NCBI GenBank assembly: GCA_964353405.1
Contig: CAYGWJ010000027.1
Coordinates: 1-19,818 of the forward strand
Length of the DNA stretch: 19,818 nucleotides
Reading direction: 5' to 3'
Origin: JBGLNJ01 sp964353405
Lineage (GTDB): Bacteria > Chloroflexota > Anaerolineae > Fen-1058
The position numbers were made by a program, and so were the translations under genes. The notes beneath the pieces are model-generated. The model had not been told where the DNA came from and searched no databases. It saw only the letters and a list, made by a program, of their open reading frames with translations. Positions within the stretch are counted from its first letter, which is position 1; the number at the start of each line of letters is the position of its first letter. Of this stretch, positions 1-8,697 are shown one piece after another.

Positions 1-91
1 GTTTCCTATCGAGTGTACGGGATGACCACTGCGGCGGCGGTGGATTCGATGATGAAAAGCCTTGATTCTCTAGCCTGCGACACGCGCCGTC

Positions 92-2590
92 ATGTTCACT
101 CGCACGAGGCGACCCGTACATGCAACTGGAATCCGCTCTAACAGCGAGTGGAGCACGCAACCGTACACACTGGCTATCACGACATGGCCGGGCGCGCCCG
201 GCCTGGATATCCACGAACTCAATGACACATGCGATCTGGCCGCGCCGCTGCAGCCCGGGCAGATCGTTACCGGCTACGTCTCGCCCATCAGCGACACGGA
301 TCATTTCACCTTCACGGTCGCGCAGCCCAGCAGCCAGGTGGTGATTACCCTGACTGCCGTGTACAGCTATGACCTCACGCTGTACGATGGCTGTGTCAAC
401 GGCACGCCGCGCGCCTGGAACACGCCGCGCGCCTGGAACACGGATCGCGCCGCGACGGTCAAGACGCTCGCCTACAACGTTGGCCCCTACACGGGCACCT
501 ACTTTGTCGAAGTGTTCGGCTTTGACGGCGGCTACAATGCCGATAACCTCTATTCGCTTGAAGTCAACACGCGCGTCGTGTCCGCTGGCGAGGTCAAGAC
601 CCTGATCCTTTTGAATCGTGAGCGGCTGCAAGCTCTATACGGCACGTCGAATACCACCGCCTTGATCGCCAAACTCGGGCAATTGGCGGCTCATCCGACC
701 GTAAGTGGCAAGCTCATAGTGGTGGACGATGACCCGGTCGTGCAGGCCAAGTACAACCAGTGGATCGCCGCCAATCCTGACGCAGCGAACGATGTCAGCA
801 CCGCGATCAAGGGCACTCTGCTGGCCGAGTTGGGCAGTTATCCGGCGCTCGAATACATCGTCATTGTCGGGAGTGACCGTGTGATTCCGTTCCGGCGCGT
901 GCCCGATGCAAGTCTGTTCCGCGAGTATGCTTACGTGGGCTGGAGGAACATTCTGCCCAACAGTGCCACCGGGGCTGCGTTCTATAACAACTATTTCCTG
1001 ACTGATGACTTTTATGCTGACCGCAGCCCAACCTCCTGGCGAGGGCATGACCTGTACATTCCCGACTATGCCGTGGGGCGGCTGGCCGAAACGCCGCAAG
1101 AGATCATGGCCTTTATTGACACCTTTCTGGCCGGCCAGTCCACCTTCGCCAACACAAGTCTGGTGGCCGGCTATGATTTCGTCGTTGACGTGAGCCGCGT
1201 CATCTCGGACCAAATGAAAACGAGCAGCAGCATCAGCCAGCAGACGCTGATTGGCGACAGTTGGAATTCCAGCAACCTCTCCCAGGCCTGGCTGCAGACT
1301 GAGGTGGATGTGGCCTCGTTGAACGTACACGCCGATCACTGGGGGCTGGGCACGCCACAGGATTCTGGCCTCAACAGCACCGCCATTCTGACGGCGACAG
1401 CAGAGATGAGCCGAGCAGTCTATTTCACCCTGGGCTGTCACTCGGGCCTGAACATACCCGATCAGGATGGCAACCCGCATACCACGCTCGACCTGCCGCA
1501 GACATTGTTGCGGCGCGGCGCCAACTGGATCGGCAATACGGGCTATGGCATTGGCGGCGATGGCCTGCCGCTTTCAGAGCAGTTGATGTTGATGTTGAGT
1601 CAAGAGCTGACCTGGGGGGACCAGCAGGCCATTGGCCAAGCGCTCGTCCAGGCCAAGCAGCGCTACTATACCAGCTTGCCCGGAAACCAGTTTGACTCTA
1701 ACGACGAAAAAGTCATGTCCGAAATCGTCTTGTATGGCCTACCCATGTACACCCTGGAGACGATTCCCACTATGCGTCAGGCAGCCACCGAGCGTGATCT
1801 GCTGGTGGCTGCCTGGCAGACAGGTGGGCCCTGCCCGGATCGCCAGGGACGCACCTACTATCCACAGACTAGTCCTGTCTCGACGACCGTCGGTATTTAC
1901 TACCAGGCGCTGAACGTTGGCCTCGACGGCGGAACACAGGCCCGCCCTGACCTGCCGGTTCAGCCGCGTCTGATGGATACGGTTGATGCCAATGTGCGCG
2001 GGATTGTGTTCGAAGGAGGTAATTACACGCACTATTCGGCCTTTGATCCGGTGATCACGCGGCTGGGTGACTCGGACGAGCCGCTGGGGCCGGAAGCCGT
2101 GATCACCGACGCGCAATGGTTGCCTTCTCAAATAGTGTCCTTGAGTCGGCTGGACACTTTGGCTGGCACACAGCAACGGGTCGTGGTGCTGCCCGGCCAG
2201 TATCGCGGCCGGGACGCGCAGCAGCGTTTGTATCAACAGGTGAACGTCTCGCTGTACGCCTCGACCTCCACCGATTGGCAGCCGCCGCTCATCACCTCCG
2301 TCACACACATCGCCAGCGCAACAGCTGTCACGCTTACGGCCACGGTGACCGACACGAACGGCCTCTGCCGCGTCATGGCGACCTATACCACAGGCCGGGG
2401 TGAGTGGAAGAGTATAGACTTGAGCGCCCAGGGCGGCGACAAGTGGCAGGCCGTGGTGCCGCTGACGCAGGCAGCCGAGTACCTGATCCAGGTAGTTGAC
2501 TTGGCTGGCAATGTAGCCGTGGATGACAATCAGGGCAGATACTACCAGATCATCTCGCGCGCCATATATTTGCCCATCGTCCTGCGATAG
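92..2590 (+). CDS. PPC-domain / gingipain-like C25 cysteine peptidase, 5'-truncated
   Basis: Probable extracellular cysteine peptidase of the gingipain (C25, clan CD) type. Residues about 45-155 look like a bacterial pre-peptidase C-terminal (PPC) beta domain (HELNDTCDLAAPLQPGQ, then DTDHFTFTV). Residues about 185-570 are C25-like, with the strand YIVIVGSDRVIPF, a His-rich turn VHADHWG (H413 or H416) and TLGCHSGL (C449); the His-to-Cys spacing is near that of gingipains. An Ig-like segment (about 740-815) leads to the terminal AIYLPIVLR, a tail typical of exported Chloroflexota proteins. The residues just before the PPC domain (STQPYTLAITTWPG) resemble the end of a preceding PPC repeat. The first 17 residues read poorly, there is no signal peptide, and an in-frame stop lies at 71-73, so the gene is probably missing its 5' portion. 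The start at 92 is formal only. The fold is well supported; the substrate is unknown. Confidence 0.72.
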   Translation: MFTRTRRPVHATGIRSNSEWSTQPYTLAITTWPGAPGLDIHELNDTCDLAAPLQPGQIVTGYVSPISDTDHFTFTVAQPSSQVVITLTAVYSYDLTLYDGCVNGTPRAWNTPRAWNTDRAATVKTLAYNVGPYTGTYFVEVFGFDGGYNADNLYSLEVNTRVVSAGEVKTLILLNRERLQALYGTSNTTALIAKLGQLAAHPTVSGKLIVVDDDPVVQAKYNQWIAANPDAANDVSTAIKGTLLAELGSYPALEYIVIVGSDRVIPFRRVPDASLFREYAYVGWRNILPNSATGAAFYNNYFLTDDFYADRSPTSWRGHDLYIPDYAVGRLAETPQEIMAFIDTFLAGQSTFANTSLVAGYDFVVDVSRVISDQMKTSSSISQQTLIGDSWNSSNLSQAWLQTEVDVASLNVHADHWGLGTPQDSGLNSTAILTATAEMSRAVYFTLGCHSGLNIPDQDGNPHTTLDLPQTLLRRGANWIGNTGYGIGGDGLPLSEQLMLMLSQELTWGDQQAIGQALVQAKQRYYTSLPGNQFDSNDEKVMSEIVLYGLPMYTLETIPTMRQAATERDLLVAAWQTGGPCPDRQGRTYYPQTSPVSTTVGIYYQALNVGLDGGTQARPDLPVQPRLMDTVDANVRGIVFEGGNYTHYSAFDPVITRLGDSDEPLGPEAVITDAQWLPSQIVSLSRLDTLAGTQQRVVVLPGQYRGRDAQQRLYQQVNVSLYASTSTDWQPPLITSVTHIASATAVTLTATVTDTNGLCRVMATYTTGRGEWKSIDLSAQGGDKWQAVVPLTQAAEYLIQVVDLAGNVAVDDNQGRYYQIISRAIYLPIVLR
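403..438 (+). repeat. Tandem 18-bp duplication inside the peptidase gene
   Basis: Two exact head-to-tail copies of CACGCCGCGCGCCTGGAA (403-420 and 421-438). They keep the frame and give the duplicated peptide TPRAWN-TPRAWN within a loop of the PPC domain. The exactness points to a recent slippage event. Confidence 0.9.
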
Positions 2591-2881
2591 GACAAGCGCG
2601 GCGCTGTCAACATCATCGTCTGCGCCAAATGAATGCAGTGCCCGTGTGGAAAAGGCCCAAAACGGGACAGAGCCGATTTGCTATGGCGCGCCAATCTGGG
2701 CTAAACTGTTTACGCTGTTAGGCTATTGAGCCGCTTTCCTGCCAGGCGAACAGCGAATTCGTTGTTATACAGCGAATTCGTTGTTATACGCACACGTACA
2801 GCAGGGCACTGAATCTCTTGGTCACGCGCGGCGTTCCTCATGCGCCGCCGCGACCTCCTCGAACGAATCAGGATGGCATAC
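2591..2881. other. Intergenic region between peptidase and cyclase genes
   Basis: No convincing gene is seen. It holds the tandem 19-mer at 2752-2789 and the 5' leader of the cyclase gene. If translation of the cyclase begins at 2840 rather than 2882, the last 42 bases are coding. No clear terminator hairpin with a T-run is visible after 2590. Confidence 0.5.
2752..2789 (+). repeat. Tandem 19-bp duplication upstream of the cyclase gene
   Basis: AGCGAATTCGTTGTTATAC is present twice, exactly and head to tail (2752-2770, 2771-2789). Each copy contains TTGTTATAC, which could serve as a promoter-like -10 region, but no matching -35 is obvious. It lies about 90 bases before the cyclase start. Confidence 0.9.
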
Positions 2882-5800
2882 ATGGCAACACGAGACTCTT
2901 CTGCCCAACTTCTCAGCAGACTGCGTCAAATCCTCACCGAGCGATTTAGCCAGGAAGAATTGCGCACCCTCTGCTTTGAACTGTCGGCAGATTACGACAG
3001 CCTGCCCGGTGAAGGGTTGGCTGGCAAAGCCAGGGAATTGGTGGCGCTGCTCAAGCGTCACGAGCGTATCCGTGACCTGATCTACATAGGCCGCCGAATG
3101 CGCCCGGACATTGTCTGGCCCGGAGACACCCCGCGTAAGGAACGTGAATGTCAGGTGCCGGAAGAATCGCAGCGCTACTTGCCCTACACTTTATATCGTG
3201 AGCTGTGCATCAAGCCCACCGATGAGATCACCAGGCAATGTGTGGAAAGCCTGGCTGCGCTGCTGCAAACTGTGCAGACCTATTGTGCTGATCCGATTCT
3301 GGCCGAAGCGCAATCTTCCCGCCAGGCGCAGGGCAAGTGGATCGAAGCGACATTGCTCCTGGCCGATATTTCTGGCTTTACGGCCATGAGCGAGCAGTTG
3401 AGTGCGCGCGGAAAAGCCGGCGCCGAGCAGATCACACATATCACCAACAAGTACTTTGCCGAAATGGTCAGGGTCCTGCACGACAATGGAGGTTACTTGA
3501 TCAAGTTTGGCGGCGATGCGCTGCTGGGCATGTTTGTGGGTGCTGCCCAGGTCACTTCTCGCTATGCGGTCCAGGCCGCGCTGGATATGCAGCGCGCCAT
3601 GAGCAAGTTGGCTAAATTGGGCGCCTCGATGGGCGTCAGGCTGCACATGAAAGTCGGTGTTCACACCGGCAGGGTTTTCACCGCACACGTTGGCTCCAGT
3701 TCGCAGATGGAATACTGGATCACCGGACACGACGTGAATATTACGGCGATGGCCGCTGACAGCGCAGAGCCAAGGCAAGTGGTTGCGACGGAATCCACCC
3801 GGCGCTATCTGACCGCCTGGAAAGAACTCTACCCGCTGCCGTCCCGGTCCGCTGACCAGCCGCCCTTGTACCACTTGCCGATGACCAGCGGTTACAGCCG
3901 GCTGGAGCAACGCCCCGTCATACGCGAGCATGTCCTTCCGCGCCGCCTCAATGGTCTGGTGGATCGCCTGGACGTGCTCTCGCCTTACCTGCCCAAAGGT
4001 TTGCTCCCGCGCCTGGTCCACAGCCCGCACAGTCGGAGAGTCGAAGGAGAACACCGCATGGTGGCCGTATTATTTATCAACGTGACAGGCTTGAGCGACC
4101 TGGCCAATAGCCTGAGCACGGATCAATCCAATGTGCTGGTCGAGACCATGCAGGACTATTTCGGGACAATGCAAGTCATCATCGAGGCGCATGGCGGCAC
4201 CGTTAACAAGACCGACCTGTATTCGACCGGCGACAAGCTGCTGGCGATCTTTGGCGCGCCGGTCGCGCATGAAGACGATATTGACCAGGCGGCGCGCGCG
4301 GCGTTGGCCATGCAAAGTGCGCTCGAAAGGATCAACCAGCGGCTGGCAGCCCGCTTGAAGGTTATGCCAGAGCCACTGCGCCACCGCATGGGGCTTTCGA
4401 CCGGTTATGTCTTTTCCGGCAACGTGGGTGCGCAATCCCGCCAGGAATACACCATCATGGGGGGTGAGGTCAACTTGGCGGCCCGTGTCATGTCGGCTGC
4501 CAAGTGGGGAGAGATTTGGGTCGCGGGTGACGTGTTTACCTGGCTGGAGCAGTTTGGTGAATTCGAGCCGCTGGGAGAAATGAATTTAAAGGGCAAGCCC
4601 AAGCCTATTCCGGTTTACCGGCTGGTGGCAATAGGACAGGTTTATCGCCCCAAGCCTGACTTGGTCAACCGGAAAGAGGAACGCCAATTGCTCCAAGACA
4701 CGCTGGAGCAACTCCTCCGAGGGCAAGGTAGTATCATGTCATTGATTGGTGAGCCGGGGATTGGCAAATCCCGCTTGTTAGACGATTTGCGATCTCGCCC
4801 CGAAGCCAAAGAGGCGCTGTGGCTGACAGGACACTGCCGGGAGGAACAACCGACCTATCACCTGTGGGCGGATGTGTTGCGCGTCTACCTCAACCTGGAT
4901 GCCGCCGAAGATCGCGAGGCCCAATTAGGAGCCTTGGAGCGCCGGGTGGAAGCCATGTTCGGCGCCGAGCAGGTCATTGAGCATTGTCCGTTCCTCGCCA
5001 TTGTGCTGGGCTTGCCACTCCCTGCAGAGTGGAAAGATCAAATCGAGCCGCTCAAGACGCATTTGCCAGAGCGCTTGGCGCACGAAGTGGCCGAGTTTGT
5101 GCGGCGGCTCACGACCATTCAGCCCGTTGTCTTGATTTGCGAAGACTTGCATGCGATTGATGCAGGTTCGGCCGAGATTCTGCTTGGCGTCATGGCGTTG
5201 GTCGAATACTCGCCTGTGCTGATCGGCCTGACCCGCCGGCCCAGCCAGACGCATGCGCTTGAGCGCATAGCCGGAGTGCTTACGAACCAGTTCCAGGCCT
5301 ATCACACTGAATTGGCTCTCAAGCCGCTGAGCGTCAGAGACAGTGTGCAGCTCGTCCGATCTATTGCCGGCAATACCATCCCGCCGGATCGTCAGAGGCG
5401 AGTCTGGGAACGCAGTCAGGGCAATCCGCTCTTTATCAGCGAATTTGCGCGCGCTGCCGACAAGACGCCCGGTGTCGAAATTCCCAATCGTGTTCAGAGT
5501 ATTATCAGCAGCCGCCTGGACGCGCTGCCTATGGAGCAACAGGAAGCAATCAAAGCCGCGGCCGTGCTCGGAACGCGCTTCACCCTGCCCGAGCTGGCCT
5601 ATTTGCTCAAAGAGTCAGAGACCAATGTGCGCAAGGCGTTGGCGGGACTGCGCTGGATGCAATTGATCACTTCTCAGGGAAACCGATACGAGTTTAGCAA
5701 TCCGCTGGTTCGGGATGTAGTCTATGACAACCTGCGACGCAAAAAGCGCCAGGAGTTGCACTGTTACATGGGCGACTACTGGGCGGCGCAATCCAATCCG

Positions 5801-7099
5801 GGCCAGGCCGCTCAACACTATTTTGCGGGTGAGTTGTGGGCCGAGGCGCTCCAGCACGGCGAACAGGCCGCCCAAGAATGCGCCAAGACATATACTCATC
5901 AAGAAGCGATCCGGCTGTACGGCCTGGCCTCGAAGGCGGCGAAAAAGCTAAAGGACAAAGCAGCCCTGGCGCGCCTATACAACCAGCTGGGCGCGGTGTA
6001 TTTGCAGATTGGAGATTATCCGCTCGCCGTCAAAGCGAACCAGCAGATACTAAAATACCTTACTCGCAAGTCTACGCAGCTCTTGGCCAAAGCCAATTGC
6101 GCGCTTGGCTGCGCGTACGGCCGCTGGGGCAAGCTGAAATTGGCGCTGGCTGCGCTGGAGCAAGGGCTTGAATTGGTTGGGGCAAAACAGAGCCTGACGC
6201 GGGCCAGGCTGCTCACCGAGCGCGGCGCGGTGTTGTATAACGGTGGCAGACTGGATGAAGCCGAACAAGACGGAAAAGCTGCTTTGGAGATCGCGCAAGC
6301 TTTGGGCGCACGCGAGGAAGAAGCCGACGCGTGCAACAGCTTGGGCGCGATCTATGGCACGCAGGGGCGCTTTGATCTGGCGCTCGAGAGCCACCAACGC
6401 AGCTTGGGTATTCGCCGGGGATTGGGCGTCACGCATGACATCAGCCAGTCGTTGAGCAATGTGGGCACGGCCTTGAGCCTTCTGGGCCGGCCGGACGAGG
6501 CAGAAAAACATTTTCGTGAAGCACTGCAACTCCAGGAGTGTATGTACGACCGGTACAGCCAGGGAATCACGCATCACAATCTCGCTTGGCTGCATCGGGA
6601 TCACCAAGAGACCCGGGAAGCGGAAGAAGAATATCTGCGTGCTATGGCGTTGTGGATACAGGTAGAGCATCGGCGGGGGATCGCGTTTGTGTATAACGAT
6701 TTGGGTACGCTGTATCTGGAGCAAGGCCGGTTGGACGAGGCGTATGAGAATCTGCCCAAGGCAATTCGACACTATGAAGACATGGAAGCTAATACTTATT
6801 TACCAGAGAGCTATATCGCCCTCGCCAAGACCTGTCTCGGATTGAACAAACCTCAGGAGGCTCTGGCGGCCGCCGATAAGGCATTAGACTGGGCGCATAA
6901 GAACCACGACCGTGCGCAGCAAATCCTGGCCTACCTGGCACTGGGTCTGGTACACCAGACCCGCGTCGAACGTGAGGATGCACAACTTTGCGCTCAGATG
7001 AGCTTGAACTTGGCGCAGACTCATCCGCCGTTACCCAACAGCATCAAAGCGGCCAACGAATTGTTGGAGGAATTGAAGCAAGCGCAAGCCAACCTGTAA
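2882..7099 (+). CDS. Soluble-adenylyl-cyclase-like protein: EAD-like, two cyclase domains, AAA ATPase, TPRs
   Basis: Large cytoplasmic signalling protein, 1405 residues from ATG 2882, chosen because AGGA lies 8 bases upstream; ATG 2840 has no ribosome site. Residues about 8-75 resemble an effector-associated domain (RTLCFELSADYDSLPGEG). Cyclase domain 1 (about 150-320) has both metal Asps, D162 in LLLADISGFT and D212 in KFGGDALLG, but M290 where the transition-state Arg is expected after N286, and W279 at the specificity position. Cyclase domain 2 (about 390-570) keeps T524, N531 and R535 (EYTIMGGEVNLAARVM) and D451, but has N400 (LFINVTG) in place of the first metal Asp. So the pair complements like mammalian C1/C2. 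Walker A GEPGIGKS is at 623-630, Walker B VVLICEDLH at 749-757. TPR-like helices fill about 978-1390. Architecture matches soluble adenylyl cyclase. The product, cAMP or other, is not shown. Confidence 0.85.
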   Translation: MATRDSSAQLLSRLRQILTERFSQEELRTLCFELSADYDSLPGEGLAGKARELVALLKRHERIRDLIYIGRRMRPDIVWPGDTPRKERECQVPEESQRYLPYTLYRELCIKPTDEITRQCVESLAALLQTVQTYCADPILAEAQSSRQAQGKWIEATLLLADISGFTAMSEQLSARGKAGAEQITHITNKYFAEMVRVLHDNGGYLIKFGGDALLGMFVGAAQVTSRYAVQAALDMQRAMSKLAKLGASMGVRLHMKVGVHTGRVFTAHVGSSSQMEYWITGHDVNITAMAADSAEPRQVVATESTRRYLTAWKELYPLPSRSADQPPLYHLPMTSGYSRLEQRPVIREHVLPRRLNGLVDRLDVLSPYLPKGLLPRLVHSPHSRRVEGEHRMVAVLFINVTGLSDLANSLSTDQSNVLVETMQDYFGTMQVIIEAHGGTVNKTDLYSTGDKLLAIFGAPVAHEDDIDQAARAALAMQSALERINQRLAARLKVMPEPLRHRMGLSTGYVFSGNVGAQSRQEYTIMGGEVNLAARVMSAAKWGEIWVAGDVFTWLEQFGEFEPLGEMNLKGKPKPIPVYRLVAIGQVYRPKPDLVNRKEERQLLQDTLEQLLRGQGSIMSLIGEPGIGKSRLLDDLRSRPEAKEALWLTGHCREEQPTYHLWADVLRVYLNLDAAEDREAQLGALERRVEAMFGAEQVIEHCPFLAIVLGLPLPAEWKDQIEPLKTHLPERLAHEVAEFVRRLTTIQPVVLICEDLHAIDAGSAEILLGVMALVEYSPVLIGLTRRPSQTHALERIAGVLTNQFQAYHTELALKPLSVRDSVQLVRSIAGNTIPPDRQRRVWERSQGNPLFISEFARAADKTPGVEIPNRVQSIISSRLDALPMEQQEAIKAAAVLGTRFTLPELAYLLKESETNVRKALAGLRWMQLITSQGNRYEFSNPLVRDVVYDNLRRKKRQELHCYMGDYWAAQSNPGQAAQHYFAGELWAEALQHGEQAAQECAKTYTHQEAIRLYGLASKAAKKLKDKAALARLYNQLGAVYLQIGDYPLAVKANQQILKYLTRKSTQLLAKANCALGCAYGRWGKLKLALAALEQGLELVGAKQSLTRARLLTERGAVLYNGGRLDEAEQDGKAALEIAQALGAREEEADACNSLGAIYGTQGRFDLALESHQRSLGIRRGLGVTHDISQSLSNVGTALSLLGRPDEAEKHFREALQLQECMYDRYSQGITHHNLAWLHRDHQETREAEEEYLRAMALWIQVEHRRGIAFVYNDLGTLYLEQGRLDEAYENLPKAIRHYEDMEANTYLPESYIALAKTCLGLNKPQEALAAADKALDWAHKNHDRAQQILAYLALGLVHQTRVEREDAQLCAQMSLNLAQTHPPLPNSIKAANELLEELKQAQANL

Positions 7100-7163
7100 C
7101 TTCTATCATGTGGCCAAGCTCGTACAGCTCAGGTCTTCAGAATCAAACGAAGGAGAATAACTC

Positions 7164-7580
7164 ATGGCCGATTTCAATTCCCCAATCGGACGCAAGGTAA
7201 AGCGTCGCCTCCGCCAAGAGCAAATCATCTGGCTCACGACCGTAGATTCGCATGACACGCCGCAACCCAGGCCGGTCTGGTTTCATTGGGACGGTCAGAC
7301 CGTCCTGATCTTTAGCCAGGCGACGGCAGCCAAAGTGCGCCATATCGCCCACAGCCCTCGAGTCGCTTTGAATTTCAACACCGATGCCGACGGCGGTGAC
7401 GTGGGCGTTTTGATCGGCGACGCCCTGATTTCGCAGGAACCACCGCCGCCCAAGCGTGTCAAGGCTTATCTGCGAAAATACAAGGAGGGTATCAAGGGTT
7501 TGGGCATGACCCCGGCGTCTCTCCAGGAAGCTTTCCAGGTGGCGATTCTGGTCACTCCGCAGGCAGTGCGCGGGTCTTGA
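7164..7580 (+). CDS. PPOX-class F420-dependent oxidoreductase, Rv3369-like
   Basis: 138-residue split-barrel flavin/F420-binding protein of the pyridoxamine-5'-phosphate-oxidase-like class. It matches the style of the Rv3369-type (TIGR03667) family in length and in segments such as WLTTVDSHDTPQPRPVWFHW and FSQATAAKVRHIAHSPRVALNF. Members are expected to reduce small substrates with reduced F420, though the substrate here is unknown. AAGGAG at 7150-7155 sits 8 bases before ATG 7164, fixing the start. The gene stands alone between the cyclase gene (64 bases upstream) and a membrane protein gene (150 bases downstream). Cofactor choice between F420 and FMN cannot be settled by eye. Confidence 0.8.
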   Translation: MADFNSPIGRKVKRRLRQEQIIWLTTVDSHDTPQPRPVWFHWDGQTVLIFSQATAAKVRHIAHSPRVALNFNTDADGGDVGVLIGDALISQEPPPPKRVKAYLRKYKEGIKGLGMTPASLQEAFQVAILVTPQAVRGS

Positions 7581-7633
7581 CATCTCTGCGAATGCAAACC
7601 AAACCGTTAAAGCAGGCTGAGGAAGGCGCAGTG

Positions 7634-7661
7634 AGCAAGTCGCTACTCTTGCTATAGCGAC
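7634..7661 (+). other. Two overlapping, mutually exclusive hairpins
   Basis: AGCAAG (7634-7639) pairs with CTTGCT (7648-7653). GTCGCTA (7639-7645) pairs with TAGCGAC (7655-7661). The left arms share base 7639, and the right arm of the first lies in the loop of the second, so only one can form. They lie in the gap between the F420-type gene and the membrane protein. There is no T-run behind them. Confidence 0.45.
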
Positions 7662-7730
7662 GGCGATGCGCACACTGCGCTCGACCTTGCTTTGGCGGAG
7701 CTACCATTTGACCTATAAGGAGAGTTGAGC

Positions 7731-8306
7731 ATGACAACCCGGCATCCCTTCACGTGGATGGACATTCAAGTACAAAAGGTCGCGTTCTGGCCTCTCCTGG
7801 TCTTTGCACTCCTTCTGATGGTCATCCAGCAAGTGCTGGGAAGGCCGCTGATCACGCCGGCTGCACCATCAGGGATTGTGTCCTTCGAGTTCGCCGGTAG
7901 TCTGTCCAGCGCTCGGGAGATGCTAGAGTCGTGGGGCCCGACTGGCCGGGTGTATGCCGGCCTCAGTCTGGGCACAGACTATTTGTTCCTTGTCGCCTAT
8001 TCCAGCGCCATGTCTCTTGGATGCGTTTTGACTTTACGTAGCTTCTCGCAACGATCGGGATTTCTGTCTGCCGTTGGGGCTATCCTCGCCTGGGCCATCT
8101 TCGGCGCGGCTCTTTTTGATTCAGTTGAGAACTATGCTCTCATCCAGGTGTTGTTGGGAGCAAAGCAGAATCTCTGGCTGGCGCTCGCTCGTATCTGTGC
8201 GATACCAAAATTCTTGATCGTCGGCCTCGGCCTGCTCTACGTCCTGCTGGGGGCAATGACCTGGCTGGCTGCCAAAGCGATGGGCCGCGAAATGCACGCC
8301 GATTAA
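7731..8306 (+). CDS. Hypothetical four-helix membrane protein
   Basis: Unrecognised integral membrane protein, 191 residues from ATG 7731. AAGGAG at 7717-7722 is 8 bases before this ATG, so it is preferred to the in-frame TTG at 7725. Four hydrophobic segments are visible: about residues 14-35 (FWPLLVFALLLMVIQQVL), 78-100 (YLFLVAYSSAMSLGCVL), 107-135 (a long one ending in FDSVENYALI) and 158-183 (FLIVGLGLLYVLLGAMTWL). The first loop (about 40-70) is likely outside the membrane. Conserved-looking polar residues are the Asp before the second segment and the D-x-x-EN motif ending the third. No function can be assigned. It has its own ribosome site and seems to be a single gene. Confidence 0.65.
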   Translation: MTTRHPFTWMDIQVQKVAFWPLLVFALLLMVIQQVLGRPLITPAAPSGIVSFEFAGSLSSAREMLESWGPTGRVYAGLSLGTDYLFLVAYSSAMSLGCVLTLRSFSQRSGFLSAVGAILAWAIFGAALFDSVENYALIQVLLGAKQNLWLALARICAIPKFLIVGLGLLYVLLGAMTWLAAKAMGREMHAD

Positions 8307-8697
8307 TAGTTGGCGGTGGTCATGAGCATCGCCTGTCCGCAGCAAAGAATCTGGCCGCCCAGCCGGCAACTTGCATGGGGGCAATACTGCATGTTGATTC
8401 TTTTTAGCGTTTCGGCTGTCGGCGTAATCCTTCTCGGTGTGATTGATATGGCCGATTCCTTTCCCACTTTGCAGAACAAGCCGCGCCTATCCCGCTTTTG
8501 GCATATTATCCCACGCCGTCTTGATTGGGCAACTTAGATTCTGGATGGTCGGCCTGCGCTTCTGTCTCGACCTGGAGTTTTTTGATGCCCCCTGGTGTCA
8601 TGCTCAAAAGATGACAAGTGTCACTATGCCTATCCTGCTATTGGTGCTAGGCTAGATTCGATATTCCGAATCTTGAATACAGCACAAGGGAGGCGCT
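8307..8697. other. Intergenic region before the arsenic island
   Basis: About 390 bases with no convincing gene. A short open frame at 8310-8537 contains one hydrophobic stretch but lacks a ribosome site and any recognisable family. The right end carries the candidate ArsR operator (8655-8680) and the ribosome site of arsR1. Confidence 0.5.
8655..8680 (+). promoter_or_regulatory. Candidate ArsR operator upstream of arsR1
   Basis: Contains the perfect inverted repeat GATTCG (8655-8660) / CGAATC (8667-8672) and the element ATTCCGAATCTTGAATAC (8663-8680). The latter has the form ATTC-N7-TGAATA also found before arsR2 (14028-14045) and, with one change, before the third thioredoxin gene (14458-14475). 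It ends 17 bases before the arsR1 start, which suits autorepression. Binding is inferred. Confidence 0.5.

Noticed and set aside
1..91. Frame-1 reading through 1-141 as the end of another gene
   Set aside because: Too short and not recognisable; could be the frameshifted upstream part of the peptidase, but no PPC features are visible.
3191..4054. Minus-strand open frame opposite the cyclase domain
   Set aside because: It is antisense to a conserved cyclase domain and has no ribosome site or recognisable protein.
8310..8537. Short frame with one hydrophobic stretch after the membrane protein gene
   Set aside because: TTG start without ribosome site, odd composition, no family; possible but unsupported.
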